A DNA stretch of 64,000 nucleotides from Frigoriglobus tundricola (GTDB lineage Bacteria; Planctomycetota; Planctomycetia; Gemmatales; Gemmataceae), in the NCBI RefSeq assembly GCF_013128195.2, contig NZ_CP053452.2, positions 5,704,001-5,768,000 on the forward strand, given 5' to 3'. Below, piece by piece: positions 17,683 through 25,674 of this stretch. The number at the start of each line of letters is the position of its first letter. Position 1 is the first letter of the stretch. The notes under the pieces were generated by a model. The model ran no database searches, was not told where the DNA came from, and was given only the letters and a program-made list of their open reading frames with translations. A program made the position numbers and the translations under genes.

Positions 17683-17795
17683 AGCCACACGCCACCTCAC
17701 GCTCGAACGAGATCGGCCCTGAAACACCTCGCCCCCGGCACGGGCCGGAGTTTTAGAATACGGTGGCGGACCGGGCGGATGTTGGGAGTGATTCC

Positions 17796-17901
17796 ATCGT
17801 AGTCATCACGCTCCGCGTGATGTCCGCTGAGATCGGACGGGTGTCGCTCACCTCGGAAGCGCGAAGGCCGGGGACATCACGCGGAGCGTGATGACTACGA
17901 T
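17796..17901. repeat. Dispersed palindromic element, family A copy 2
   Basis: Perfect 30-bp arms (17796-17825 and 17872-17901) share GTAGTCATCACGCTCCGCGT with the copy at 8786-8907, and the spacer keeps GATCGGACGGGTGTCGCTCA. It again lies between convergent genes (16981-17682 and 18099-18809). The rest of the 416-base gap, 17902-18098, shows no gene. Confidence 0.9.
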
Positions 17902-18098
17902 CCCGAATCCACGCCGCTTTGTGCACGCGCTTTCCGCCACCGTTTCTTTGCCCCTTCGGGGCTCAAACCCATACCGTTCGGCGAAGGTCACGGGGGGCCC
18001 CTTTCGCGAAGCCAGAAATAAGCACTTACCGCAACTCATCTGGCCGGATGAACTCTTCGCCGAACAGGGAATGAGGTCGAAGCGAATCAGCAGTCGGT

Positions 18099-18809
18099 TC
18101 AACCGTTGGCGGCGTCGCGCGGCATCGGCGCGATCTCGACGTCTTCCCCTTCGTCGCGCCCGCCCCACCCCGGCCCGCGTCCGCGTTCACCACCGGGGCC
18201 GCCCGGCCCGCCGCGCCCGCCCGGGCCGGGAGGGCCGAAGCCGCCCGGCCCGCGTCCGCCCGTACCCGGGGCCGAAGCCGCGCCCGCCCGCGCCGGGATG
18301 ACCGAAGCCGCCGGGGCCGCCCGGACCCTTTGGCCACGCACCGTGATCGGCGCCCGGCCGCGCACCGGGTGCCCGCCCGGCCCGTGGTGCCCGTGGCCGT
18401 GGATCGCCGCGATCAGCTTGTGGGCCGCGACCGCCTTCGCGGGGTCGTCGCCGTCCGCGAGCTTCTGAAGGGCCGGCAGCGCCGGTGCCCCAACGGCGAC
18501 GATCGCGCCGCGGGCGCTGTCCCGCACCGTGTCGTGCGGGTCGGTGATCTTGGCCAGCAGCACGACCAGCCAGGCGTCCACGACCGCGTCGGACTTCGGC
18601 GCGGGCGGCCCCTTCTTCTCCTCGAACTTCTTGTCGCCTTTCTTGTCTTCGCCCTTCTTTTTGTCGTCGCCGCCCTTGCCGGGGAAGCCCTTCCCGCCCT
18701 TGCCGAACGGCGGCTGGTTGCCGCCGGCGTCCGCCATGAGGACGCTCGTTGTGACCGCCATACCCGCGACGAGAGCGAGTGGAGCGATGACCTTGGATGC
18801 CCAAAACAT
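18099..18809 (-). CDS. Secreted Gly/Pro-rich protein with a HEAT-like unit
   Basis: A 236-residue exported protein of unknown function. The start MFWASKVIAPLALVAG was chosen because GGAG lies about 10 bases upstream and it begins a signal peptide; the frame extends further upstream without such support. After the signal is a Lys/Gly-rich stretch (GKGGKGFPGKGGDDKKKGEDKK). Next comes a HEAT-like helical pair around residues 75-130 (DPHDTVRDSARGAIVAVG, ALPALQKLADGDD), a His-rich turn (HGHGHHGPGG), and a long Gly/Pro/Arg-rich tail. The same compositional style (GGPGRGPGGP) occurs in the kinase at 19881. Function unknown; a protein-protein interaction role is inferred from the HEAT unit. Confidence 0.7.
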   Translation of the reverse strand: MFWASKVIAPLALVAGMAVTTSVLMADAGGNQPPFGKGGKGFPGKGGDDKKKGEDKKGDKKFEEKKGPPAPKSDAVVDAWLVVLLAKITDPHDTVRDSARGAIVAVGAPALPALQKLADGDDPAKAVAAHKLIAAIHGHGHHGPGGHPVRGRAPITVRGQRVRAAPAASVIPARAGAASAPGTGGRGPGGFGPPGPGGRGGPGGPGGERGRGPGWGGRDEGEDVEIAPMPRDAANG

Positions 18810-19009
18810 TCGTGTACTCCGCTGATATGGAGAGGGGGCGATTGGGGCGGTGCCCGTCACCGCCCGGTCGGGTTCGCTACACCTAGGGAAACGCGGCCGT
18901 TCGCGATCTCGAGACCGATTTCAGATCGTTCTCATCAACTCCGTTTAGATGAGTCGCCACCGCCGCGGCGTTTCGTTTATCCTGATGAGGGCTCCCGCGA
19001 GGAACACGA

Positions 19010-19651
19010 ATGGCTGTCGAGAGCGAAGCGGACATTGCCGACCTGTTGGCGCGCGTCCGCGGCGGCGACCAGGCGGCGCTGGCCGAGTTGTACGCCCGCC
19101 ACCGCGACAAGTTGCGGCGCATGGTGCAACTGCGGCTCGACCGCCGGCTCGCCGGACGCGTGTCGCCGTCGGACGTGCTGCAAGAGGCGTACATCGACGC
19201 GGTGAAGCGGATCGACCACTACTTCGAGAAGCCGGACCAGCCGTTTTTCGGCTGGCTGCGGCTCGTCGTGGGGCAGCGGCTGGCGGACGTCCACCGCGAG
19301 CACCTCGCGCTGAAGCGGGACGTGGGCCAGGAGGTGCCCATCAACCGCGGCGCCCCGGGCGCGGACTCGGCGTGCCTGGCCGCGTGCCTGCTCGGCACCG
19401 GCACCAGCCCGAGCCACGCGGCCGCCCGCACCGAGTCGTTCGCCCGGCTCGAAGAGGCGCTCGACCAGATGGACCCGCTCGACCGCGAGGTGCTGGCCCT
19501 GCGGCACTTCGAGGAGCTGAGCAACACCGACACGGCAACGGTGTTGGAGATCCAGCCCGCCGCCGCGAGCAAGCGGTACGTGCGGGCGCTGGCCCGGCTC
19601 AAGCAGATCCTCGAAACGCTCCCGGGCTTCGGCGCCGACAGTGCGGGGTAA
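19010..19651 (+). CDS. ECF-type RNA polymerase sigma factor
   Basis: A 213-residue sigma-70 family protein of the extracytoplasmic-function kind, directing RNA polymerase to a specific promoter set. Region 2 is LYARHRDKLRRMVQLRLDRRL and SPSDVLQEAYIDAVKR, with the DVLQEAYI element typical of planctomycete sigma factors. Region 4 is DREVLALRHFEELSNTDTATVLEI followed by RYVRALARLKQIL, the promoter -35 binding helix-turn-helix. The ATG has AGGA 7 bases upstream. A Ser/Thr kinase starts 229 bases downstream on the same strand. This sigma/kinase pairing is known in planctomycetes and suggests that the kinase controls the sigma factor, though no zinc-finger anti-sigma gene is seen. Confidence 0.9.
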   Translation: MAVESEADIADLLARVRGGDQAALAELYARHRDKLRRMVQLRLDRRLAGRVSPSDVLQEAYIDAVKRIDHYFEKPDQPFFGWLRLVVGQRLADVHREHLALKRDVGQEVPINRGAPGADSACLAACLLGTGTSPSHAAARTESFARLEEALDQMDPLDREVLALRHFEELSNTDTATVLEIQPAAASKRYVRALARLKQILETLPGFGADSAG

Positions 19652-19664
19652 CGCTTCCGTTCTT

Positions 19665-19860
19665 CACCCCGAAGGGGTGGGACAGCATAGCCCCGGGCAA
19701 CGCCCTGGGGACCGATTGGAAACGGGCATGCAGCCCGAAGGGCTGCGACACGAGCGACGGTGGTGTCTCGTACGCACTCGCGTGAATTCGTGATGGTGTC
19801 GGGGCGTCTGTGCCGGGACGTCTTCTGTAGCCGGCCTCTGTGAGGCCGGGGCGACACGAT
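19665..19860. repeat. Mosaic of two palindromic repeat families (C copy 1 and B copy 1)
   Basis: The first part (about 19665-19760) contains GACAGCATAGCCCCGGGC and is shared with the larger element at 37041-37214. The second part (about 19818-19860) contains CTTCTGTAGCCGGCCTCTGT and is shared with 48994-49072 and, inverted, with 63595-63662. The mosaic fills most of the gap between the sigma factor and its kinase. Confidence 0.75.
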
Positions 19861-19880
19861 CGGTGTGAAGAAAGGCAGCC

Positions 19881-22259
19881 ATGCATTCCGACGATCGCGA
19901 CCCGGTGGACGTGCTGGCCGAAGAGTTCGCCGACCGGCTGCGCCGCGGCGAGCACCCGTCCGTCAGCGCGTACGCCGCGGCGCACCCGGACCACGCCGAT
20001 CAGCTCAAGGAGCTGCTGCCGGCCGTCGCGCAGATGGAGCTGCTGAAGCGGTTCCGCCACCCGGTCGCGGCCGAAGCGTCGCTCCCGGACCGGCTCGGCG
20101 ACTTCCGCATCGTCCGCGAACTCGGCCGCGGCGGGATGGGCGTGGTGTTCGAGGCGGTGCAGGAGTCGCTCGGCCGCCCGGTCGCGCTCAAGGTGCTCGC
20201 CCGGCACGCCCAGCTCGACCCGGTCCGGCGCGAACGGTTCGTCCGCGAGGCCCAGACCGCCGCGAAGCTGCACCACACCAACATCGTCCCCGTGTTCGGC
20301 GTCGGCGAACAGGACGGGCTCCCGTACTACGTCATGCAACTCATTCCCGGCTGCGGGCTGCACGCGATCGTGTGGGAGTGGCGCCAGCGCGCGGGGCGGA
20401 CCGGCGGGGCCGACCGCGAAACGCTCGTGAAGAACCCCGATACCAAACCCGCGGGCGCGAGCGGCGGGGCCCCGCCCGGCGCGGCCGCGAGCGCCGCCCC
20501 GCCCTACGGCAACTGGCGGTTCGTCGCCGGGGCCGGCCTCCAGGTGGCCTACGCGCTGCACTACGCGCACCGGCAGGGCGTGCTCCACCGCGACGTGAAG
20601 CCGGCCAACCTGATCCTCGACGGCGAGACCGTGTGGGTGACCGATTTCGGCCTGGCGAAGCTGATGAACACGGACGGGCTGACCGCGACCGGTGACATCC
20701 TGGGCACGCTCCAGTACCTGCCGCCCGAGTGCCTGGTCGGCGACGCCGGGCCGCGCAGCGACGTCTACGGCCTCGGCGCCACCCTGTACGAACTGCTCAC
20801 GCTCGAACCGCCCTACGCCGCCGACAGCCCCGCGAAGCTCGTCAGGCTCGTGGCCGACACCGACCCGCGCCCGCCGCGCGAGCTGAACCCGGACATCCCG
20901 CGCGACCTCGAAACCATCGTCCTCAAGGCGATGGCCCGCGAGCCCGGCGCCCGGTACGCGACCGCCCGGGACATGGCCGAAGACCTGGACGCGTTCCTGG
21001 AGGACCGGCCCATCAAGGCCCGGCGCACGTCACCCGTGGTCCGCGCCTGGCGCTGGTGCCGGCGGAACCCGGCGGTCGCCTCGCTCGCGCTCAGCACCGT
21101 GATCGCGCTGACGCTGGCGACCGCCGCCGGGTGGGCGGCCTACGCGCGGACGAACGAGGCGCTGGACCGGGAATCGGCCCTCCGAAAGGCCGCAGAGGAC
21201 GCGAAAACCGATGCGCAGCACATGTCCGATCGGCTCGAAGCCAACTTGCAGCTCTCGCTGGACACGGTCAACAAGGTGTTCGTAGCGGCGGGCGGGGGGC
21301 GTCAGGGGTTCGGCGCGTTCATGTCGCCGCTGGGGGGGCCGGGGCGCGGGCCGGGCGGCCCGGACCGCGGCCCCGGCGGTCCGCCCGGCGGACCGGACCA
21401 CGGACCGAACGGCGGCCCCGCGGCCGAATCGGCCTCGGACAAGGCCGCGATCCTTGATGCCGTTCTCGACTTCTATGACAAGTTCGCCGAGCAGACGCCG
21501 CCCGACCCGGAGCTCCAGTTCGAGGCCGCGAAGGCGTCGCGCCGGGTGTGCGAGGTGTACGTGTGGCTGAGGCGGCCGGAAAAAGCGGTGGCGGCCTTCG
21601 GCCGCGCCGTCGGGCTACTCGAGCCGCTCGTCAAACGGTTCCCGGGTGACGACGCGAAACGATCGGAACTGGTGATGGCGTACCTGATCGCGCCGCCGGA
21701 AGCGTACCCGGTGGACCGTGAAGCGGGTTTGCGCCGCGCGGACGAGCTGGCGCGGGAGCACGCCTGGCTGACGGGCCTGGTCCAGTTCCGCACCGGTCTC
21801 AACCGCGAGCAGGCCGGCGACCGCCGCGGCGCCGAGACCGCGTACCGCACCGCGGTCGGGGCCCTCGCGTCCGTCGCCCCCGCGGCCCGCCCGATGTGCG
21901 GGCAACTCGACCTCGCGGTCGCACGCCTGCGTTTGGCCGCGACGCTGAAGGACCGTGACGCGCGCACCGCTCGAATGGTGCTGGAACAGTCGGTCGCGGA
22001 CTTGAAAAGCAGCCCGAGCCACGGCGAAGGGCCGAGCCCCGAACTGGATTTGCTGTCGTTCACTTACAGGGAGTTATCGCAGGTGTGTACTTACCTGGAC
22101 GACCCCAAGGGAGCCAAAGAGGCCGAATCGAACTCGCAACTCTACGGCGGATTCGGCCGCCCCGGTGGGTTCGGCGGTCACGGCGGGAAGAAGGACGGCT
22201 TCGGCGGGAAGAAGGACGGCTTCGGCGGCGGAAAGAGGGACTGGCCGCCGAAGAACTGA
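19881..22259 (+). CDS. Transmembrane Ser/Thr protein kinase
   Basis: A 792-residue kinase of the bacterial Pkn type paired with the upstream ECF sigma gene. Residues 1-65 are an acidic leader with YAAAHPDHADQLKELLP, common in planctomycete kinases. The kinase domain (about 73-375) has GRGGMGVVFEA, VALKVLARH, VLHRDVKPANLIL (near 235), TDFGLAKL (near 254) and YLPPECL. It is interrupted by a Gly/Ala insertion before the catalytic loop (GASGGAPPGAAASAAPP). A single transmembrane helix lies at about 398-424. The remaining 360 residues form a sensor or scaffold region: a Gly/Pro-rich block (GGPGRGPGGPDRGPGG), then TPR-like helices. The C-terminal tail has two exact copies of GGKKDGF. Substrate unknown; regulation of the neighbouring sigma factor is inferred. 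Confidence 0.9.
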   Translation: MHSDDRDPVDVLAEEFADRLRRGEHPSVSAYAAAHPDHADQLKELLPAVAQMELLKRFRHPVAAEASLPDRLGDFRIVRELGRGGMGVVFEAVQESLGRPVALKVLARHAQLDPVRRERFVREAQTAAKLHHTNIVPVFGVGEQDGLPYYVMQLIPGCGLHAIVWEWRQRAGRTGGADRETLVKNPDTKPAGASGGAPPGAAASAAPPYGNWRFVAGAGLQVAYALHYAHRQGVLHRDVKPANLILDGETVWVTDFGLAKLMNTDGLTATGDILGTLQYLPPECLVGDAGPRSDVYGLGATLYELLTLEPPYAADSPAKLVRLVADTDPRPPRELNPDIPRDLETIVLKAMAREPGARYATARDMAEDLDAFLEDRPIKARRTSPVVRAWRWCRRNPAVASLALSTVIALTLATAAGWAAYARTNEALDRESALRKAAEDAKTDAQHMSDRLEANLQLSLDTVNKVFVAAGGGRQGFGAFMSPLGGPGRGPGGPDRGPGGPPGGPDHGPNGGPAAESASDKAAILDAVLDFYDKFAEQTPPDPELQFEAAKASRRVCEVYVWLRRPEKAVAAFGRAVGLLEPLVKRFPGDDAKRSELVMAYLIAPPEAYPVDREAGLRRADELAREHAWLTGLVQFRTGLNREQAGDRRGAETAYRTAVGALASVAPAARPMCGQLDLAVARLRLAATLKDRDARTARMVLEQSVADLKSSPSHGEGPSPELDLLSFTYRELSQVCTYLDDPKGAKEAESNSQLYGGFGRPGGFGGHGGKKDGFGGKKDGFGGGKRDWPPKN

Positions 22260-22325
22260 TACGACCCCAGCGAAGTTATTCTCGGCGTCACCGGGAGTGA
22301 CACAAGGCGGGCTCTTCTCGGGCGG

Positions 22326-22420
22326 CCGACTGTCTCCGACAGTCGGTGGTCGCACCCCGGGTGTCGCTGAACGGTTCTTCTCGGAGCGGCCGTCGCGCCG
22401 TCGCTGTCGGAGACAGCGAC
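22326..22420. repeat. Pair of related hairpins with complementary loops
   Basis: Two 21-base hairpins follow the kinase gene: 22326-22346 (stem CCGACTGT, loop CTCCG) and 22400-22420 (stem GTCGCTGT, loop CGGAG). The two 5-base loops are complementary, so a kissing interaction is possible. They lie between convergent genes and may act as a terminator. Confidence 0.7.
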
Positions 22421-22464
22421 CCACCCGAGAACGGCATTTTATCGGCTGAAAGTATAGCTTGGCT

Positions 22465-22860
22465 TCACCGGCCCTTGACCGCTGATTTCGGCGGGGTCGG
22501 GTACTTCACCGGGTCGATGCGCGACATCGCCTTGCCCGCCGCGCCGCGGACCCGGGCGTCGCGGTCGCTCAGCGCGGCCTCCAGCGCGGGGAGGGCGTCC
22601 CGGGCCGGTTCACCGATCACCCCGAGCTTGATGGCCGCGCTCAGGCGGATGTCGTTTTCCTTGTCCTTGAGCGCCTCGATCAGCGCCGGCAAGACCTGAG
22701 CCGGCTCCCCGTTCGGTACGGTGCGCACCGCGATCACCCGGTCGCGCTCGTCTCCGCCCTTCAGGTCGGTCAGCAGTTCGGAGGTCGATTTCTCCTTCGT
22801 GCCGCAGCCCGCACACGCCAGCGCGCCCAGGACCAGAACCAGATACGTCCGAATGCTCAC
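22465..22860 (-). CDS. HEAT-repeat lipoprotein
   Basis: A 131-residue lipoprotein. The GTG start is preceded by GGAGGG. Residues 1-19 (MSIRTYLVLVLGALACAGC) form a lipoprotein signal with the lipobox cysteine at 19. The mature part is a short stack of HEAT-type helices: DRVIAVRTVPNGEPAQVLPALIEAL, DIRLSAAIKLGVIG, DALPALEAALSDRDARVRGAAGKAM. Such proteins act as small binding scaffolds at the membrane. It is transcribed in the same direction as the DUF1559 gene just upstream (52 bases apart), so the two may be cotranscribed. Binding partner unknown. Confidence 0.85.
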   Translation of the reverse strand: MSIRTYLVLVLGALACAGCGTKEKSTSELLTDLKGGDERDRVIAVRTVPNGEPAQVLPALIEALKDKENDIRLSAAIKLGVIGEPARDALPALEAALSDRDARVRGAAGKAMSRIDPVKYPTPPKSAVKGR

Positions 22861-22912
22861 GGCTCACGCCCTCCGTACTCAGATCAACACGCCGTCTTCA
22901 ACGGGTCGAGAA

Positions 22913-23986
22913 TCAGAAATCGCCGAGCACTTCGCCGCCGCCGACGGTGGCGAGCGCCTGGTAGGTGGTCGGGTTGATGCCGCTGGTCAGGAACCGCACC
23001 GAGCCGTCCCCGAACAGGAAGTTCGCCCCCTTGCCCGTGTGGTAGCTGTAGAACGTGTCGGGGTCGAAGATCGGGAAGTCGGCGCTCGGCAGGTGCGTGG
23101 CGTTGCAGTGGGCGAGGACCAGGGCCTCGCCGTAATCCGCGTTGTCGTAGGCGGACCCGTTGGAACCGGTGGGCGCCTGGGACGGGGGCGTGTTCGGAGC
23201 GGTGGCGGGCTGCGTCGCCATCCAGGCGGGGCACCGGCCCCCCGGAACGGCCCCGGTCCAGGTGCTCGGCGCGTGGTTGCTGGAGCGCTCGCCGACGAAG
23301 ATGGTGTTGCTCATCCCGTCGGTCACACTCGCTATCCGCGTGTGGCTGTTGCGGTAGAACACGCCGGCCCCGCCCGAGCCATACACGCCGCTCCCCCCGT
23401 CCGCCCCGGCGCCGGCCTGCGGGTTCCCGCTGGCGCCGTTGAAGCACTCCTCCCAGCCGTTGCAGCCGACATAATTGCTGCTCGCCACCGTGGCGATGGG
23501 GCTGCTGAAACTGCTGTCGTAGATGGAATAGCTCTGCTGGTACGGGTCCGAGGGGCACAGGAAGACCGACAGTTGGAGCTGGGAGACCTGCGCGTTGACG
23601 CCGGTCCCTACCGGCTGGTTCAGGTTGATCTGGTTGTAGACGTTGCCCTGTTCGAGGTAGGGCAACACATAGGCCGCCCACCCCCAACCCGGCCCCACGT
23701 CGTTGTCCGGGGTGCTTGTCGTGCTGGTGTTGCCGTCGGTGTAGCCCGGCGGGAAGTACCCGTTCACGTTCTCGTAATTGTGGAGCGCCAGGCCGATCTG
23801 TTTGAGGTTGTTCTGACACTTCATGCGCGCGGCGGCCTCGCGCACCTTTTGGACGGCAGGGAGCAGGAGGCCGATGAGGATCGCGATGATCGCGATCACC
23901 ACCAGCAACTCGATCAGCGTGAAGCCCCGCGGGCTCTTCGGGGCAGACGTATTGCGAGCCGATCGCACGGTATGACTCCTACACAT
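22913..23986 (-). CDS. DUF1559 domain protein with type IV prepilin-like N-terminus
   Basis: A 357-residue member of the DUF1559 family, strongly expanded in planctomycetes. The N-terminal SPRGFTLIELLVVIAIIAIL is a classic prepilin leader and transmembrane helix, cleaved after Gly by a prepilin peptidase. AAARMKCQNNLKQIGLALHNY follows, the standard family motif. The C-terminus has the H-Xn-DG signature (YHTGKGANFLFGDGSVRFL; ten residues lie between His and Asp here, versus nine in the commonest form). The mature protein is probably surface-exposed or part of a pseudopilus. The ATG at 23986 gives an 18-residue leader; the open frame upstream to 24298 has no support. Precise function unknown for the family. 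Confidence 0.92.
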   Translation of the reverse strand: MCRSHTVRSARNTSAPKSPRGFTLIELLVVIAIIAILIGLLLPAVQKVREAAARMKCQNNLKQIGLALHNYENVNGYFPPGYTDGNTSTTSTPDNDVGPGWGWAAYVLPYLEQGNVYNQINLNQPVGTGVNAQVSQLQLSVFLCPSDPYQQSYSIYDSSFSSPIATVASSNYVGCNGWEECFNGASGNPQAGAGADGGSGVYGSGGAGVFYRNSHTRIASVTDGMSNTIFVGERSSNHAPSTWTGAVPGGRCPAWMATQPATAPNTPPSQAPTGSNGSAYDNADYGEALVLAHCNATHLPSADFPIFDPDTFYSYHTGKGANFLFGDGSVRFLTSGINPTTYQALATVGGGEVLGDF

Positions 23987-24444
23987 CAGGCGATAACGTC
24001 GAATACGATGATAGCAACCGAGTAGTTCAAAGTAAAACAAAATTATTCCAAAGGCGACGTGATATGCCGTCCCGGTTACAGGGTCCGAAATAAGGACGGT
24101 CCGGGACGCACCCTGAATCTGGCGTTCAGCCGGGTAGGGAAGGGCGTGTGGGGCGGGATCTCTGCGTGGGCGTCCGGTGGGTCTGTAGGTCGCGGTCGAG
24201 CGTGGCTTTGCACGCGAGGCCCGACGGCGGCCCGCCTGGCGGATCACGCTGAGCCCGTTGGTGCGCACGAACACGATCGGCAACGCCCGAAATGGCACGA
24301 TCCGAACCGGTTCATGTATGAGCAGCAGTGTGCTCCGTCCGCGAAGAAGTGAAACCGGCTGAAATCACCCGGCCAGAAGTGCCGCCGACCGGGTGTTTGG
24401 AGGACATGTGATCGGACCGCCGACTGGCACCATTCGCGGCGGCT
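23987..24444. other. Gene-free divergent or promoter region
   Basis: This gap lies upstream of the minus-strand DUF1559 gene and downstream of the minus-strand gene at 24445-25200. The first 70 bases next to the DUF1559 start are distinctly AT-rich (AGTAAAACAAAATTATTCC) and probably contain its promoter; a TTGAAC box is present on the minus strand but no well-spaced -10 could be fixed. The remainder shows no gene or repeat. Confidence 0.5.
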
Positions 24445-25200
24445 TTATTTCTTCGCAGGCGCCAGAAGCGCGTCCGCTTTCGTCGGGTGCTTCTGCACGT
24501 AGTCGGCGATGCCGTTGAAGAACTCGAGGAACTGCTCGGCGCCTTGTTCAGCGACCTTCGGTGTCGTCGCACCGAGCACGCGCAGCGCCAGCGCCGCCGC
24601 CCGGCTGTCGCTGTGAATGTACACCTGGACGCTCGTGCTGAACGCGGCCACACCTTCCTTGGCCGCCTTCTGATGGCGCGTCAGCACCGCGACCGCCTTG
24701 ACCGGCACCGACGGGGTGGCGAGCGACGGCTTCACCTTGCCCGTCGCGTACCACACGAGCCCGTCGGCGAACGTGCCGACGCTGCGCCACACCACCTCGC
24801 TGCCGTTATCGTCGGCCCACGCGAACGAGCCGTTGCCGGTGTCGGCAATCGGCACCGCGGGCACCTTCAGCCGCTGCCACGCCAGCGCCACGCGGTCCGG
24901 GTGCTCGAAGAGCCATTCGTACATGGAGACGGTGCAGATCACGGCCGGGGCCGTGGCCCGGGTCGAAACGGTCGGCTGCTTCACCACTTTCAGAACCGCA
25001 TCGCGGTAGTCGGGGTGAACGGTCTCGGACAGGTTGACGCGCACTGCCCCGGCGGTGTTCGGCAGGGCCTCCGGCATCGGAGCCGACATCGCGGGGGCCG
25101 GTGTCGCGGGGCGCGGGTCCGCGGCCCCGGCGGGGACGAGCGAGACGGCCGCTGCGACACCACCCAACAGCACTTTCAGCGCCTGGCCCGGTCCGATCAT
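24445..25200 (-). CDS. Secreted hypothetical protein
   Basis: A 251-residue exported protein with a GAGGTG ribosome site before its ATG. Residues 1-27 (GQALKVLLGGVAAAVSLVPAGAA) form a signal peptide. A Pro/Ala linker follows to about residue 50. The remaining globular part is mixed alpha/beta, with features such as MYEWLFEHPDRVALAWQRLKVP, FAWADDNGSEVVWRSVGTFADGLVWYATGKV and VYIHSDSRAAALALRVLG. It ends in a helical segment. No cysteine pair, active-site motif or known domain was recognised. The DNGSEVVWR strand and tryptophan-rich core suggest a compact periplasmic domain. Downstream is a gene-free gap; upstream is a repeat-filled divergent region shared with the HEAT gene at 25675. Confidence 0.75.
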   Translation of the reverse strand: MIGPGQALKVLLGGVAAAVSLVPAGAADPRPATPAPAMSAPMPEALPNTAGAVRVNLSETVHPDYRDAVLKVVKQPTVSTRATAPAVICTVSMYEWLFEHPDRVALAWQRLKVPAVPIADTGNGSFAWADDNGSEVVWRSVGTFADGLVWYATGKVKPSLATPSVPVKAVAVLTRHQKAAKEGVAAFSTSVQVYIHSDSRAAALALRVLGATTPKVAEQGAEQFLEFFNGIADYVQKHPTKADALLAPAKK

Positions 25201-25223
25201 GGAACACCTCGTCCGTGGCGTCC

Positions 25224-25396
25224 GAGTGCGGTCCGCTCGGGTGAGCGGGTGGCGGGCAGGCCGCTCGCGTGGGGGCGAGCGGACCGCACTCTCGTTCCGC
25301 TGTTCCTCGCGACCTGTCGCCCGTAAGGCCGGGCTTCACGGCCGCAGCTGTCCTTGCACGCGACCTGTCGCCCGCAGAGCCGGGCTTCACGGCCGC
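25224..25396. repeat. Inverted plus tandem repeats in a divergent promoter region
   Basis: There is a perfect 16-bp inverted pair GAGTGCGGTCCGCTCG (25224-25239 and 25276-25291). Two 37-base direct repeats follow (25309-25345 and 25360-25396, three differences) containing GGGCTTCACGGCCGC. They lie between divergent genes (25200 and 25675), where operator or terminator roles are possible. The rest of the gap shows nothing else. Confidence 0.85.
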
Positions 25397-25674
25397 TAAG
25401 TGTAAGAATCGAACCGGCACGGCCGCAGGCATGAGGAATTCCGTTACCCAGTCGGGTTGAGCTTGCCCCGCCGCCGCCGGACGGGGTAGTCTGCCCGGCG
25501 AGCGCAAGGCGCCGTACTTGCCCGCACGCGTCCGGAAGAACTTGGGCGGGCCCGAGAAGGCGTTCGGCCGTCTCGCCACCGGTAGCGGGAAAAGATCGGC
25601 GAGTGACGCAACGCCGCGGCACCCCGACAAAGAACGAAAGTGCCGGGCGCGGCGCCGAGTTAGGAGGACCGGAC

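Noticed and set aside
24059..24352. Plus-strand ORF of 97 residues in the gap before the DUF1559 gene
   Set aside because: No ribosome site, no conserved pattern and atypical composition for this genome.
25309..25396. Two direct repeats considered as a CRISPR array
   Set aside because: Only two units with a 14-base gap, no further repeats and no cas genes.
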